From Betaproteobacteria bacterium (GTDB taxonomy: Bacteria; Pseudomonadota; Gammaproteobacteria; Burkholderiales; SG8-41): DNA of 18,890 nt. How positions within the stretch are numbered: position 1 is the first letter of the stretch; each line of letters opens with the position of its first letter. The translations under genes were made by a program, and so were the position numbers. Of the stretch, positions 7,681-16,457 are shown one piece after another. Where the stretch lies: assembly GCA_025356695.1 (NCBI GenBank), contig JANXSE010000406.1:1-18890 (forward strand), written 5' to 3'. The notes under the pieces are model-generated. The model saw nothing but the letters and a program-made list of their open reading frames with translations. It had not been told where the DNA came from and did no database searches.

Positions 7681-8591
<911 letters not shown>

Positions 8592-8592
<1 letters not shown>

Positions 8593-9377
8593 TGATGACA
8601 CGCCTCTGGTCAATGCCGTCATTCAGCCTGCGCTGCATCCATGTGTGGCGGCGCAATCTGCTGGTGTGGAAGAAACTGGCGCTGGCGTCAATGATCGGCA
8701 ATCTCGCCGACCCCATGCTGTACATGCTGGGCTTCGGTTACGGCCTCGGTCGCATGATGCCCGATGCCTTCGGCACCTCGTACATCGCCTTCCTCGCTGC
8801 CGGCACGGTGTGCTCAAGCACCATGATGAGCGCCTCGTTCGAGGCCATGTATTCGGGCTTCTCGCGCATGCACGTGCAGAAAACCTGGGAGGCGATCATG
8901 AACGCGCCACTCAATCTCGACGACGTCGTGCTCGGCGAAGCGATATGGGCGGCCAGCAAAAGTCTGTTGTCTGGTTTGGCCGTACTTGCCGTCGCCGCGG
9001 CGCTGGGACTGTGCGCCTCCGCGCTGTCGCTGTGGGTGATCCCCGTGATCCTCATCACCGGGCTGGCCTTCGGCAGCCTTGGCCTGATCGTAACGGCGCT
9101 GTCGCCCAGCTACGATTTCTTCGTCTATTACATGACGCTGGTGATCACGCCGATGATGCTGATGAGCGGCGTCTTTTTTCCGGTCGCCCAGCTGCCACCG
9201 GCCGTGCATCTGGCGACGGCCCTGCTGCCGCTGTCGCACGCCGTCGATCTGGTGCGTCCGCTGATGAGCGGCCAGGTGCCGGCGCAATGGGCTCTGCATT
9301 TGTGCGTGCTGGCTGGGTATGCAATCATCGGCTTTTATCTGGCGCTGGCGCTGACGCGCCGCCGCCTGCTCAAATAG
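8592..9377 (+). CDS. nodJ: NodJ-like ABC-2 type transport permease
   Basis: 261 residues starting at the ATG at 8592 (a second ATG follows at once at 8595). It has an amphipathic N-terminus (VWRRNLLVWKKLALAS) followed by six hydrophobic segments, as in ABC-2 permeases. NodJ-like stretches include LADPMLYMLGFGYGLG, YIAFLAAGTVCSSTMMSASFE, SPSYDFFVYY and LPLSHAVDLVRPLMSG. It should sit in the inner membrane and pair with the ATPase encoded just upstream to export a lipid-linked or polysaccharide-like substrate. The two genes share the TGATG stop/start overlap, typical of translational coupling. hemJ follows after 6 bp. The substrate is unknown; a Nod-factor role is not supported by the neighbourhood. 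Confidence 0.91.
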
Positions 9378-9383
9378 GCCCCC

Positions 9384-9797
9384 ATGCTCTGGATCAAAGC
9401 CCTGCATATTTCGTTCATGGTGACCTGGTTCGCCGCGCTGTTTTATCTGCCACGGCTGTTTGTGTATCACGCCATGAGCGACGACGCGGTGAGCATAGCG
9501 CGCTTCAAAATCATGGAGCGCAAGCTGTTCTTCGGCATCATGACGCCGGGCGCGCTGTTTACCATTGTCTTTGGCGTATGGTTATGGCTCGGTTACGGCT
9601 TCAGCGGCGGCTGGCTGCACGCCAAGCTGGGATTGGTGGCGGTGTTGCTCGCCTACCACGTCTATTGCGGCAAGCTGCTGATCGACTTCAAGCACGAGCG
9701 CAACCGGCACGGCCATGTGTTTTACCGCTGGCTGAATGAATTTCCCGTGGTGCTTCTATTTGCGGTGGTGATCCTTGTTGTCGTCAAACCTTTCTAG
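9384..9797 (+). CDS. hemJ: HemJ-type protoporphyrinogen IX oxidase
   Basis: 137 residues with four membrane helices. HemJ-like features are the conserved His8 in KALHISFM, FYLPRLFVYHA (20-30), the ERKLFFGIMTPG stretch (45-56) and Lys81 in LHAKLGLV. The family oxidises protoporphyrinogen IX to protoporphyrin IX, the penultimate step of heme synthesis, in the inner membrane, in bacteria that lack HemG and HemY; His and Lys at these places are the residues usually tied to heme binding and activity. It starts 6 bp after the NodJ-like gene and its 3' end overlaps the HIRAN-domain gene by 23 bases. A CopD-like copper protein is the only close alternative, but length and motifs favour HemJ. Confidence 0.93.
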   Translation: MLWIKALHISFMVTWFAALFYLPRLFVYHAMSDDAVSIARFKIMERKLFFGIMTPGALFTIVFGVWLWLGYGFSGGWLHAKLGLVAVLLAYHVYCGKLLIDFKHERNRHGHVFYRWLNEFPVVLLFAVVILVVVKPF

Positions 9798-10191
9798 CCC
9801 GGCGCGCGGCGTCAGCGCCGTGTTGCTGGCAGCCGCACTGAGCACGGCTTGCCCCGGCACGCCCGCATCCGCGCAACAAACCGAAGTGCGCATGCTGGTG
9901 CAAAGTTCGCCGCTGGCGGGCTTTCGTTATTACGACGCCAAACAACTGTGGAACGACATGCAGGTCGGCGATACGCTGACGCTGGTGCGCGAACCGCACA
10001 ACGCCTACGACGCCAACGCCGTGCGCGTCGAATGGCGCGGCCACAAGCTGGGTTATGTGCCGCGCACTGACAACCGCGCCGTGTCGTTTCACATGGACCG
10101 CGGCGGCGCAGTCGAGGCGCGCATCAGCAAATTGCAGGAACACCGCAATCCGCGCCAGCGCGTCGAATTCGAAGTGCTGGTGCGCCTGTGA
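9775..10191 (+). CDS. Exported HIRAN-domain protein
   Basis: 138 residues from a TTG at 9775 (a second TTG is adjacent at 9778; a GTG at 9820 is possible). GGTGG just upstream could serve as ribosome binding site. The N-terminus looks like a signal peptide: Arg11, hydrophobic core AVLLAAAL, cleavage expected after ASA (31-33). The cysteine at 26 has serine at -3, so a lipoprotein is unlikely. The mature part is a single HIRAN domain (about 41-132), shown by SPLAGFRYYDA, VREPHNAYDANAVRVEW and KLGYVPR. HIRAN domains in helicases such as HLTF bind DNA ends; standalone bacterial copies are uncharacterised. It overlaps hemJ by 23 bases and its stop shares GTGA with rlmL, so it is embedded in the operon. 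The GTG start would leave no basic residue before the hydrophobic core. Confidence 0.82.
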   Translation: MLSSNLSSPARGVSAVLLAAALSTACPGTPASAQQTEVRMLVQSSPLAGFRYYDAKQLWNDMQVGDTLTLVREPHNAYDANAVRVEWRGHKLGYVPRTDNRAVSFHMDRGGAVEARISKLQEHRNPRQRVEFEVLVRL

Positions 10192-11366
10192 ACGCCAAAC
10201 CCGAACAATTTTTTGCGCCCTGCCCGCGCGGCCTGGAGCCGGTGCTTGAGCAGGAACTCGCCGCACTCGGCGCCGGTGGCCTGTTCAAGGTCGATGGCGG
10301 CGTGCATTTCGCCGGCGCGTTGACCCTCGGTTATCGGGTCAATCTGGAAAGCCGTGTTGCCAGCCGCGTGCTATGGCGCGTCATCAAAGCGCGTTATCGC
10401 AGCGACGAAGACATTTTCAAAACCGCGCTGGCGCAGCCGTGGCCGGACTGGTTCGACGTCGCGCAAACACTGCGCGTCAATCTGGTCGCCACACGCAGTC
10501 CGCTGCAAAGCCTCGACTTCGCCACGCTGCGCATCAAGGACGCGGTGTGCGACAGCTTCCGCGCCAAATTCGGCAAGCGGCCGAGCGTGGATACGCAAAA
10601 CCCCGACGTGCGCATCCACGCCTATCTCGATGCAGAAACCGTCACGCTGTACCTCGATTTGTCGGGCGACCCGCTGTTCAAGCGCGGCTGGCGCGGCGAC
10701 ACCGGTGAGGCGCCGCTGCGCGAAAACCTTGCGGCCGGCATCGTCAAACTATCAGGCTGGGACGGCGTCGAAGCGCTGCTCGACCCGATGTGCGGCAGCG
10801 GCACGCTGGTGATCGAAGCGGCGATGATCGCACTCAACATCGCGCCTGGCGGACGCCGCAGCTTCGGTTTCGAACGGCTGAAAAATTTCGACCGTGCGGC
10901 GTGGGACCACATCAAAGCTGAAGCGCTGGCGCGCGAAAGGCCGCGCGTTGCGCTACCGATCTACGGCGGTGATCTCTACGGCGATGAACTCAAAAACGCG
11001 CGCGCCAATCTGAATGCCGCCGGTCTCGACGGCGTGGTTTCGTTCAAACAGGCCAATGTGCTGGAAATGCCGGCCCCCGCCACCAGCGGTGTCATCGTCA
11101 CCAACCCGCCCTACGGCGTGCGCCTTGGTGAGACCGACGAACTCGCCGCGTTTTACCCGAAACTCGGCGACGCGCTGAAGCAGAAATTCGCCGGCTGGCG
11201 CGCCTACATCCTGAGCGGCGATATGGCCCTGCCGAAACTGATCCGCCTGTCCGCCTCGAAGCGCACTGTGCTCTTCAACGGCGCGCTGGAATGCCGACTG
11301 TTCGAAATCAAGGTGGTTACCGGCAGTGCACGCAAGCCCAAACCGGCTGCCCCCTCCTCCGAATGA
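10188..11366 (+). CDS. rlmL: RlmL-type THUMP/SAM-dependent 23S rRNA (guanine-N2) methyltransferase
   Basis: 392 residues from a GTG at 10188, overlapping the previous stop as GTGA. The order of domains matches the N-terminal half of E. coli RlmKL: FFAPCPRGLEPVLEQEL at the start, a THUMP RNA-binding region up to about residue 155, FKRGWRG (164-170), then a Rossmann methyltransferase with DPMCGSGT (199-206) for SAM binding and NPPYG (306-310) as catalytic motif for guanine N2. It should make m2G2445 in 23S rRNA during 50S assembly. The RlmK half, fused in E. coli, is absent here, as is common outside gammaproteobacteria. The last ~15 residues are Lys/Pro/Ala-rich and probably disordered. It is the last gene of the packed run. 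Confidence 0.93.
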   Translation: MNAKPEQFFAPCPRGLEPVLEQELAALGAGGLFKVDGGVHFAGALTLGYRVNLESRVASRVLWRVIKARYRSDEDIFKTALAQPWPDWFDVAQTLRVNLVATRSPLQSLDFATLRIKDAVCDSFRAKFGKRPSVDTQNPDVRIHAYLDAETVTLYLDLSGDPLFKRGWRGDTGEAPLRENLAAGIVKLSGWDGVEALLDPMCGSGTLVIEAAMIALNIAPGGRRSFGFERLKNFDRAAWDHIKAEALARERPRVALPIYGGDLYGDELKNARANLNAAGLDGVVSFKQANVLEMPAPATSGVIVTNPPYGVRLGETDELAAFYPKLGDALKQKFAGWRAYILSGDMALPKLIRLSASKRTVLFNGALECRLFEIKVVTGSARKPKPAAPSSE

Positions 11367-11430
11367 GGCGGGCGCCGGTACCGTGATGCCGGCCCACCTG
11401 AATGTCGCGTGCATCATCGAATGTCCGGCA

Positions 11431-11436
11431 TATAAT
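11431..11436 (+). promoter_or_regulatory. Predicted -10 box for the YHS-domain gene
   Basis: A perfect TATAAT followed by a run of six T lies in the 120-bp gap after rlmL, 50 bp before the ATG at 11487. The -35 region is poor. The rest of the gap holds only a weak GCCGG/CCGGC inverted repeat near 11373-11392, without a T run, so no confident terminator for rlmL is seen. Confidence 0.5.
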
Positions 11437-11486
11437 TTTTTTCGGTTATATTCGCCAAACCACTTTAGCCAGACGAGCCGGCAAAA

Positions 11487-12050
11487 ATGACGCCCCTGCC
11501 CTGGAAACATTTGATCGCTGCCGGTCTGCTGCTATTGTTTGCATCACTGGCTACAGCCGGTACTTTTGTCAACACCGCCGGCTCCGACAACGGCACGGCG
11601 ATCAGCGGCTACGACACGGTGGCCTTCTTCACCGCAAAACGCGCGCTGCAGGGCAAGCCTGAATTCAGCGCCGAATGGGCGGGCGCGAAATGGCTGTTCG
11701 TCAGCGCGGAGAACCTGGCGCTGTTCAAGGCTAACCCGGATAAATATGCGCCGCAGTACGGCGGCCACTGCGCGTGGTGCGTGTCGGAAAATTGTATCTG
11801 CGGGCGGCCGGCGAACGGCGCGTTTGAAGTGCTCGAAGGCAAACTCTATCTCTTCCCCGCCGGCAACAAGGGCAATTACTTCGGCACCAAGAACGCCTGG
11901 TGGAGCACCGGCGGCGGCCCGGCGCGGCGCATTCCGAGCGGTGAAAAACACTGGCCGGAACTCAAGGCGCAGCTGGAAGCACAGGGGGATAGCTCGAAGG
12001 GCGCGAGACCGATTGCGGGACCGGGTGGCGGCATGGGCGCCTTGCCCTAG
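11487..12050 (+). CDS. Exported YHS-domain protein with a four-cysteine cluster
   Basis: 187 residues. The N-terminus is a signal peptide (WKH, hydrophobic core LIAAGLLLLFASL, cleavage likely after ATA at 22-24). The mature protein has the periplasmic YHS layout: AISGYDTVAFF (38-48), a W-containing strand, NPDKYAPQYGGHCAW (83-97) and VLEGKLYLFP (115-124). YHS domains are small folds often linked to metal-handling proteins; a defined activity is unknown. Unusually, the segment after YGG carries C95, C98, C103 and C105 (C-x2-C-x4-C-x-C), where related proteins usually have one Cys and aromatic residues. This could bind a metal or form disulfides. The C-terminus is Gly/Pro-rich. It has its own predicted promoter and is followed after 16 bp by another exported protein gene. 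Confidence 0.87.
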   Translation: MTPLPWKHLIAAGLLLLFASLATAGTFVNTAGSDNGTAISGYDTVAFFTAKRALQGKPEFSAEWAGAKWLFVSAENLALFKANPDKYAPQYGGHCAWCVSENCICGRPANGAFEVLEGKLYLFPAGNKGNYFGTKNAWWSTGGGPARRIPSGEKHWPELKAQLEAQGDSSKGARPIAGPGGGMGALP

Positions 12051-12066
12051 GCGGCCACAACTGACG

Positions 12067-12627
12067 ATGAAAATGTTTCCGTGGACCTTTGGAGTCCTGC
12101 TTGCAGCGATCGTGCTGCAGAGTGGAAATGCGGTTGCAGCCACGGATGCAAACCTGCAGCACGCAACGACGGCCTTTTATCGCGTCTATCTGGAAACCCG
12201 GCCTTCAGGTGTGCCGAACGCGCGGGCGCGCGCAAAGTTCACGCCGGTGGTCTCGCACACCCTGGCGCAACTGCTCGAACGCGCCGATGCGGCCGAACGC
12301 AACTACGCAAAGGTGACGAAGAAACAGGTGCCGCCGCTGGTCGAGGGCGATCTGTTCACGTCGTTGTTCGAGGGCGCGCAGGCTTTCGGCGTAGAGGGCT
12401 GCACGCACAGCGCGGCGGCAACCACCTGTGTGGCCGGGCTGCGTTACACCGACGCTTCAGACAAAAAAACCACTCGCTGGACCGACAAGGTTTATCTGGT
12501 GCGCAATGCCGGCCGTTGGGTAGTGGACGACATCGAATTCGGCGGCAACTGGCAGTTCATGCACAAGGGCCGCCTTAAGGAACTGCTGAGGAAAGTCATC
12601 ATCGACGGCAATCACGCGCGGCCGTGA
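12067..12627 (+). CDS. Exported DUF3828-like protein
   Basis: 186 residues from the ATG at 12067. A signal peptide is clear (MKMFPWTFGVLLAAIVLQSG, cleavage after AVA at 22-24). The mature part begins with a helix ATTAFYRVYLE (33-43), contains GDLFTSLFEGAQAF (94-107), two cysteines (C112, C121) placed to form a disulfide, and ends with strands KVYLVRNAGRWVVDDIEFGG (141-160), an NTF2-like or DUF3828-like pattern seen in small periplasmic proteins. The family name is given from memory and is tentative; no activity is known. It is probably co-transcribed with the YHS gene 16 bp upstream. Its stop is 18 bp from the stop of the convergent TauE/SafE gene, leaving little space for a terminator. Confidence 0.8.
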   Translation: MKMFPWTFGVLLAAIVLQSGNAVAATDANLQHATTAFYRVYLETRPSGVPNARARAKFTPVVSHTLAQLLERADAAERNYAKVTKKQVPPLVEGDLFTSLFEGAQAFGVEGCTHSAAATTCVAGLRYTDASDKKTTRWTDKVYLVRNAGRWVVDDIEFGGNWQFMHKGRLKELLRKVIIDGNHARP

Positions 12628-12645
12628 GAGCGCCGGGCCGGAAAC

Positions 12646-13389
12646 TTATTGCGAGAGCGCGCGGTAGAGCAGCGTGCTGCCCGATACCAGCAGCATGACG
12701 AAGATCGCGCGCAGCATCTGCGTGCGGCTGATGCGCAGATGCATGCGGTGGCCGCAATAAAGACCGAGCCCGGCCGCCGGCGCGAGCAGCAGATACACCA
12801 GCCATGGTTCGCTCTTGAACATCAACCCGGCGCCGGTGAAGGCCAGCAGGCGTGCGCCGATGGCCAGCACCGCCATGCCCGCGATGGTCGAGCGCAGCGC
12901 GGCTTTTTCCGCAACGCGGCGCGTCAGGTACATGACATAGGGCGGCGCACCGGCGCCGAATAACGTACCCATCATGCCGCCGATGAAACCGGCGGGCGCC
13001 GCCCATAGACGCGAGATCGGACGCACGTTGACCGGATCGTAGAGCTGGTAGGCGGCGTAAAACAGCGTGAACACGCCGATCACGATCATCGCCACGTCGC
13101 GCGGCAGGTTGACCAGCAGCGTCACGCCGAGCGCGCAACCCAGCACCGTGAACGGGATCAGCAACTTCACTTCGCTGCGCTCCATATCGGCACGAAAGCG
13201 CGCGCCAAGGATCAGCGCGGCACTGATGTCGAGCAACACCAGCATCGGCAGCAGATCCGTCGGCGCGGCAACGTGTGACAGCAGCGGCACCGTGATCAGC
13301 GAGGCACCGAAGCCCGAGACGCCGAACATGAAATAACCGATGAAGATCACCGGCAGCGCGACCATCCAGAAATCCGTGTTGTGCAACAT
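12646..13389 (-). CDS. TauE/SafE-family anion exporter, second of a tandem pair
   Basis: 247 residues from the ATG at 13389-13387, preceded by AAGGG at a good distance; the frame is open further upstream but those codons overlap the previous gene. About eight hydrophobic segments, with the family stretches FGVSGFGASLITVP (22-35), GVTLLVNLPR (88-97) and GFIGGMMGTLFGAGAPPY (134-151). TauE/SafE proteins are inner-membrane transporters linked to export of sulfite, sulfoacetate or other organosulfur anions; the substrate here is unknown. It begins 5 bp after the stop of a clear paralogue, so the two are co-translated and came from duplication or may work as a pair. Confidence 0.9.
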   Translation of the reverse strand: MLHNTDFWMVALPVIFIGYFMFGVSGFGASLITVPLLSHVAAPTDLLPMLVLLDISAALILGARFRADMERSEVKLLIPFTVLGCALGVTLLVNLPRDVAMIVIGVFTLFYAAYQLYDPVNVRPISRLWAAPAGFIGGMMGTLFGAGAPPYVMYLTRRVAEKAALRSTIAGMAVLAIGARLLAFTGAGLMFKSEPWLVYLLLAPAAGLGLYCGHRMHLRISRTQMLRAIFVMLLVSGSTLLYRALSQ

Positions 13390-13394
13390 CCGCG

Positions 13395-14144
13395 TTACCC
13401 TTGCGCCAGCGCCTTGAGCAACACCGAGGCGCCGATCAACAGCACCAGCCCGCTGATAAAGCGGCCAAGCTGCTCGCGCGAGATGCGCCCCTGCAGACGG
13501 TTGCCGACATACAAACCACCCAGCGCAAACGGCAGCAACAGGGCGAACATGAGCAGGCGGTCGCTCAGCATCAGGCCGCCGACGGTAAACACCAGCGTGC
13601 GAATGCCGGTTGACATCAACACCATGGTGGACAGCGTGGCGCGCAACTCCGCTTTGTCGGTGAAGCGGTGCGACAGATACATCGCATACGGCGGCGCGCC
13701 GACGCCGAACAGCGTGCCCATCAGGCCGCCGGAAAAACCCGCCACCGGCGCCCACAAGCGGCTCACGAGATGCACGCCCTCTTCACGCCGCAAGGTGTAA
13801 ACACCGTAAAAAACGAGAAAACCGCCGAACGCGATCAACGTCGCCTGCCGCGGCAGGTTGACCAGCAGAGTGACGCCCAGCACCGCGCCGATCAGGCACA
13901 GCGGCACCATCCATTTGAGTTCGCCGGTATCGGCGTTGCGCGAAAAGCGCGCGCCCATGGCGATGGCGGCGGAAACGTCGAGCAGCACACACACCGGCAG
14001 CACAAAGTCGAGCGGATAAAAATGCGACAGCACCGGCACCGTGATCAGCGCCGCGCCGAATGCCGAGATGCCGAAAACGACGAAAGCGCCGGCGACGACC
14101 AGCGCACTGATAACGACGACGTGCAGCTCGAAAGGAATATCCAT
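13395..14144 (-). CDS. TauE/SafE-family anion exporter, first of a tandem pair
   Basis: 249 residues, about eight membrane segments. It shares with the downstream gene the blocks FGISAFGAALITVP (24-37), GVTLLVNLPR (90-99, identical in both) and GFSGGLMGTLFGVGAPPY (136-153), so the two are paralogues of equal length and layout. Role as for TauE/SafE: probable export of an oxidised-sulfur anion through the inner membrane, substrate unknown. The ATG at 14144 has no visible Shine-Dalgarno sequence and lies 5 nt beyond the T run of a strong hairpin that follows pilU. No in-frame start is seen a short way upstream. How it is expressed is therefore unclear: a leaderless message or read-through are both possible. 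No sulfur-oxidation genes are in the window. Confidence 0.88.
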   Translation of the reverse strand: MDIPFELHVVVISALVVAGAFVVFGISAFGAALITVPVLSHFYPLDFVLPVCVLLDVSAAIAMGARFSRNADTGELKWMVPLCLIGAVLGVTLLVNLPRQATLIAFGGFLVFYGVYTLRREEGVHLVSRLWAPVAGFSGGLMGTLFGVGAPPYAMYLSHRFTDKAELRATLSTMVLMSTGIRTLVFTVGGLMLSDRLLMFALLLPFALGGLYVGNRLQGRISREQLGRFISGLVLLIGASVLLKALAQG

Positions 14145-14149
14145 GAATG

Positions 14150-14194
14150 AAAACGCCGGTTGAACAACGGCTGTGCCGTTTATTCGAACCGGCG
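14150..14194 (-). terminator. Nested hairpin with T run after pilU
   Basis: Outer stem CGCCGGTT / AACCGGCG (14154-14161 with 14187-14194, 8 bp perfect). An inner stem AACGGC / GCCGTT (14166-14171 with 14175-14180, 6 bp perfect) closes a TGT loop, with a short GAA/TTC pairing between them. On the minus strand it is followed by TTTT (14153-14150), as in a rho-independent terminator for pilTU. Confidence 0.72.
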
Positions 14195-14200
14195 GATTTA

Positions 14201-14221
14201 ACCCGGCGCGAAACGCCCGGT
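14201..14221 (-). other. Second hairpin directly after the pilU stop
   Basis: Arms ACCCGGCG (14201-14208) and CGCCCGGT (14214-14221) pair at seven of eight positions around a 5-base loop. On the minus strand it begins one base after the pilU stop and is followed by TAAAT rather than a true T run. It may protect the pilU 3' end or act with the larger hairpin just beyond. Confidence 0.45.
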
Positions 14222-14222
14222 G

Positions 14223-15359
14223 TTAAACGATGTTCAGATGCTCAATGCCCGACATTACGTCCTTGTCTTTCGCTTCCTTGCCTTCGAGCTTGATTTTCAG
14301 ACGCAGCTCGTTGACCGAGTCGGCGTTTCTGAGCGCATCTTCGTAGCTGATCGCGCCTTCTTCATAAAGATCGAACAGCGCCTGGTCGAAGGTCTGCATG
14401 CCGAGTTCGCGCGACTTTGACATGACCGCCTTGATCTCGTGCACTTCGCCCTTGAAGATCAGATCCTGGATCAACGGCGAGTTGAGCAGGATCTCGATCG
14501 CCGCGCGCCGCCCCTTGCCTTCCTTGGTCGGAATCAGCCGCTGCGCGACCAGCGCCCGCATGTTCAGCGCCAGATCCATCAGCAACTGCTGCTTACGCTC
14601 TTCCGGGAAAAAGTTAATGATGCGGTCGAGCGCCTGGTTGGCGCTGTTGGCGTGCAGCGTGCCCATCGCCAGGTGGCCGGTTTCGGCGAAGGCAATCGCG
14701 TGTTCCATCGTCTCCTTGTGCCGGATCTCGCCGATCAGAATGACGTCGGGCGCCTGCCGCAAGGTGTTGTGCAGCGCGTTCTCCCACGAATCGGTATCGA
14801 CGCCGACTTCACGCTGCGTGATGACGCAGTTCTTGTGTTCGTGCACGTATTCAACCGGGTCTTCGATGGTGATGATGTGGCCGTAGCTGTTTTCGTTGCG
14901 GTAACCGATCATCGCAGCCATCGAGGTCGATTTACCCGAACCGGTGCCGCCAACGAAGATGACCAGGCCGCGTTTGCTCATCACCACGTCCTTCAACACC
15001 GGCGGCAGTTTCATGGCATCGAAATTCGGGATCGAGGTGGTAATCGTGCGCATGACCAGACCGACGCGCTGTTGCTGCATGAAGGCATTGACGCGGAAGC
15101 GGCCGATGCCGGAGGGGGCGATGGCGAAATTACATTCTTTGGTCGATTCGAATTCCGCGGCCTGCTTGTCGTTCATGATGCCGCGCGTAAGATCGGCGGT
15201 CATCTGCGGGGTCAGCGTCTGGTTCGACACCGGCGTCATCTTGCCGTCGACCTTGAACGCGGGCGGAAAGCCCGCGGTGATGAACAAGTCCGACGCTTTT
15301 TTGCTGAGCATGGCGCGCAGCAGGTTGTGCATGAACTGTACTGCCTGATCACGATCCAT
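14223..15359 (-). CDS. pilU: PilU, type IV pilus retraction ATPase (PilT-dependent)
   Basis: 378 residues, the usual PilU length. Motifs of secretion/retraction ATPases are intact: Walker A GGTGSGKS (137-144), Asp box TIEDPVEYVH (164-173), Walker B DVILIGEIR (205-213) and His box GHLAMGTLHANSA (228-240). The C-terminal tail after about residue 345 is charged and lysine-rich (LKIKLEGKEAKDKD), typical of PilU rather than PilT. It is a cytoplasmic hexameric ATPase at the pilus base that adds force to PilT-driven retraction. It follows pilT by 57 bp; the start at 15359 has an AGGGG ribosome binding site. Two hairpins lie after its stop. Pilin and assembly genes are elsewhere. Confidence 0.96.
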   Translation of the reverse strand: MDRDQAVQFMHNLLRAMLSKKASDLFITAGFPPAFKVDGKMTPVSNQTLTPQMTADLTRGIMNDKQAAEFESTKECNFAIAPSGIGRFRVNAFMQQQRVGLVMRTITTSIPNFDAMKLPPVLKDVVMSKRGLVIFVGGTGSGKSTSMAAMIGYRNENSYGHIITIEDPVEYVHEHKNCVITQREVGVDTDSWENALHNTLRQAPDVILIGEIRHKETMEHAIAFAETGHLAMGTLHANSANQALDRIINFFPEERKQQLLMDLALNMRALVAQRLIPTKEGKGRRAAIEILLNSPLIQDLIFKGEVHEIKAVMSKSRELGMQTFDQALFDLYEEGAISYEDALRNADSVNELRLKIKLEGKEAKDKDVMSGIEHLNIV

Positions 15360-15416
15360 TACCGACCCCCTGGTTGCAGTGATGAACCACGCGCCCGCCT
15401 TGCGGCCGGCGCACGA

Positions 15417-16457
15417 TTACTTGAAGTTGTCCTTGTTCATGGCCTTGCCGCGCGCTTCGTCGACCGAGACGATGTTGCGCTTGACCAGGTCCTGCAGGTT
15501 CTGGTCCAGCGTCTGCATGCCGAAGGCCTGGCCGGTCTGGATCGCCGAATACATCTGCGCGACCTTGGCTTCGCGGATCAGGTTGCGGATGGCCGGCGTG
15601 CACATCATGATTTCGTGCGCGGCGACGCGACCGGAGCCGTCCTTGGTCTTGAGCAACGATTGTGAAATCACCGCGCGCAGCGATTCCGACAACATCGCCC
15701 TGATCATTTCTTTCTCCTCGGCGGGGAACACGTCGATGATACGGTCGATGGTTTTGGCGGCCGAACTCGTGTGCAGCGTGCCGAACACCAGGTGGCCCGT
15801 TTCGGCGGCGGTCATCGCCAGACGGATGGTTTCAAGGTCGCGCATTTCGCCGACCAGAATCACGTCCGGGTCTTCACGCAGCGCCGAGCGCAACGCGTTC
15901 GAAAATGACAGCGTGTGCGGCCCGACCTCGCGCTGGTTGATCAGGCATTTTTTGGCCTCGTGCACAAATTCGATCGGGTCTTCGACCGTGAGGATGTGGC
16001 CGTATTCGGTTTCGTTTTTGTGATTGACCATCGCCGCCAGCGTGGTGGATTTGCCCGAGCCGGTCGGCCCGGTCACCAGCACCATGCCGCGCGGCTGGTC
16101 GGCGATATCGCCGAAAATTTTCGGCGCCTTCAAATCTTCGAGCGAGAGAATTTTGGACGGGATGGTCCGCATCACCGCGGCAGCGCCGCGCTGCTGCACA
16201 AAGGCGTTGACGCGGAAACGCGCCAGGTTGGGAATTGCGAACGAAAAATCGCACTCAAGGTTTTCTTCGTAGAATTTGCGCTGGCCGTCATTCATGATGT
16301 CGTACACCATGCCGTGGACGTCCTTGTGCTCCATCGCCGGCAGGTTGATGCGCCGCACGTCGCCGTGCACGCGGATCATCGGCGGCAGGCCGGACGACAA
16401 ATGCAGGTCGGAGGCTTTGTTCTTGACGACAAACGCAAGCAGTTCGGAGATGTCCAT
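15417..16457 (-). CDS. pilT: PilT, type IV pilus twitching motility/retraction ATPase
   Basis: 346 residues, standard PilT length. In order: N-terminal PAS-like region with SDLHLSSG (16-23), Walker A GPTGSGKS (130-137), Asp box TVEDPIEFVH (157-166), Walker B DVILVGEMR (198-206), His box GHLVFGTLHTSSA (221-233) and the C-terminal AIRNLIRE motif (289-296), which is required for retraction in characterised PilT proteins. It depolymerises type IV pili from the cytoplasmic side, driving twitching motility and DNA uptake where present. The ATG at 16457 is preceded by AGGGA at a good distance. The gene diverges from yggS across 99 bp, and pilU follows, the arrangement known from Pseudomonas and many betaproteobacteria. 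Confidence 0.98.
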   Translation of the reverse strand: MDISELLAFVVKNKASDLHLSSGLPPMIRVHGDVRRINLPAMEHKDVHGMVYDIMNDGQRKFYEENLECDFSFAIPNLARFRVNAFVQQRGAAAVMRTIPSKILSLEDLKAPKIFGDIADQPRGMVLVTGPTGSGKSTTLAAMVNHKNETEYGHILTVEDPIEFVHEAKKCLINQREVGPHTLSFSNALRSALREDPDVILVGEMRDLETIRLAMTAAETGHLVFGTLHTSSAAKTIDRIIDVFPAEEKEMIRAMLSESLRAVISQSLLKTKDGSGRVAAHEIMMCTPAIRNLIREAKVAQMYSAIQTGQAFGMQTLDQNLQDLVKRNIVSVDEARGKAMNKDNFK

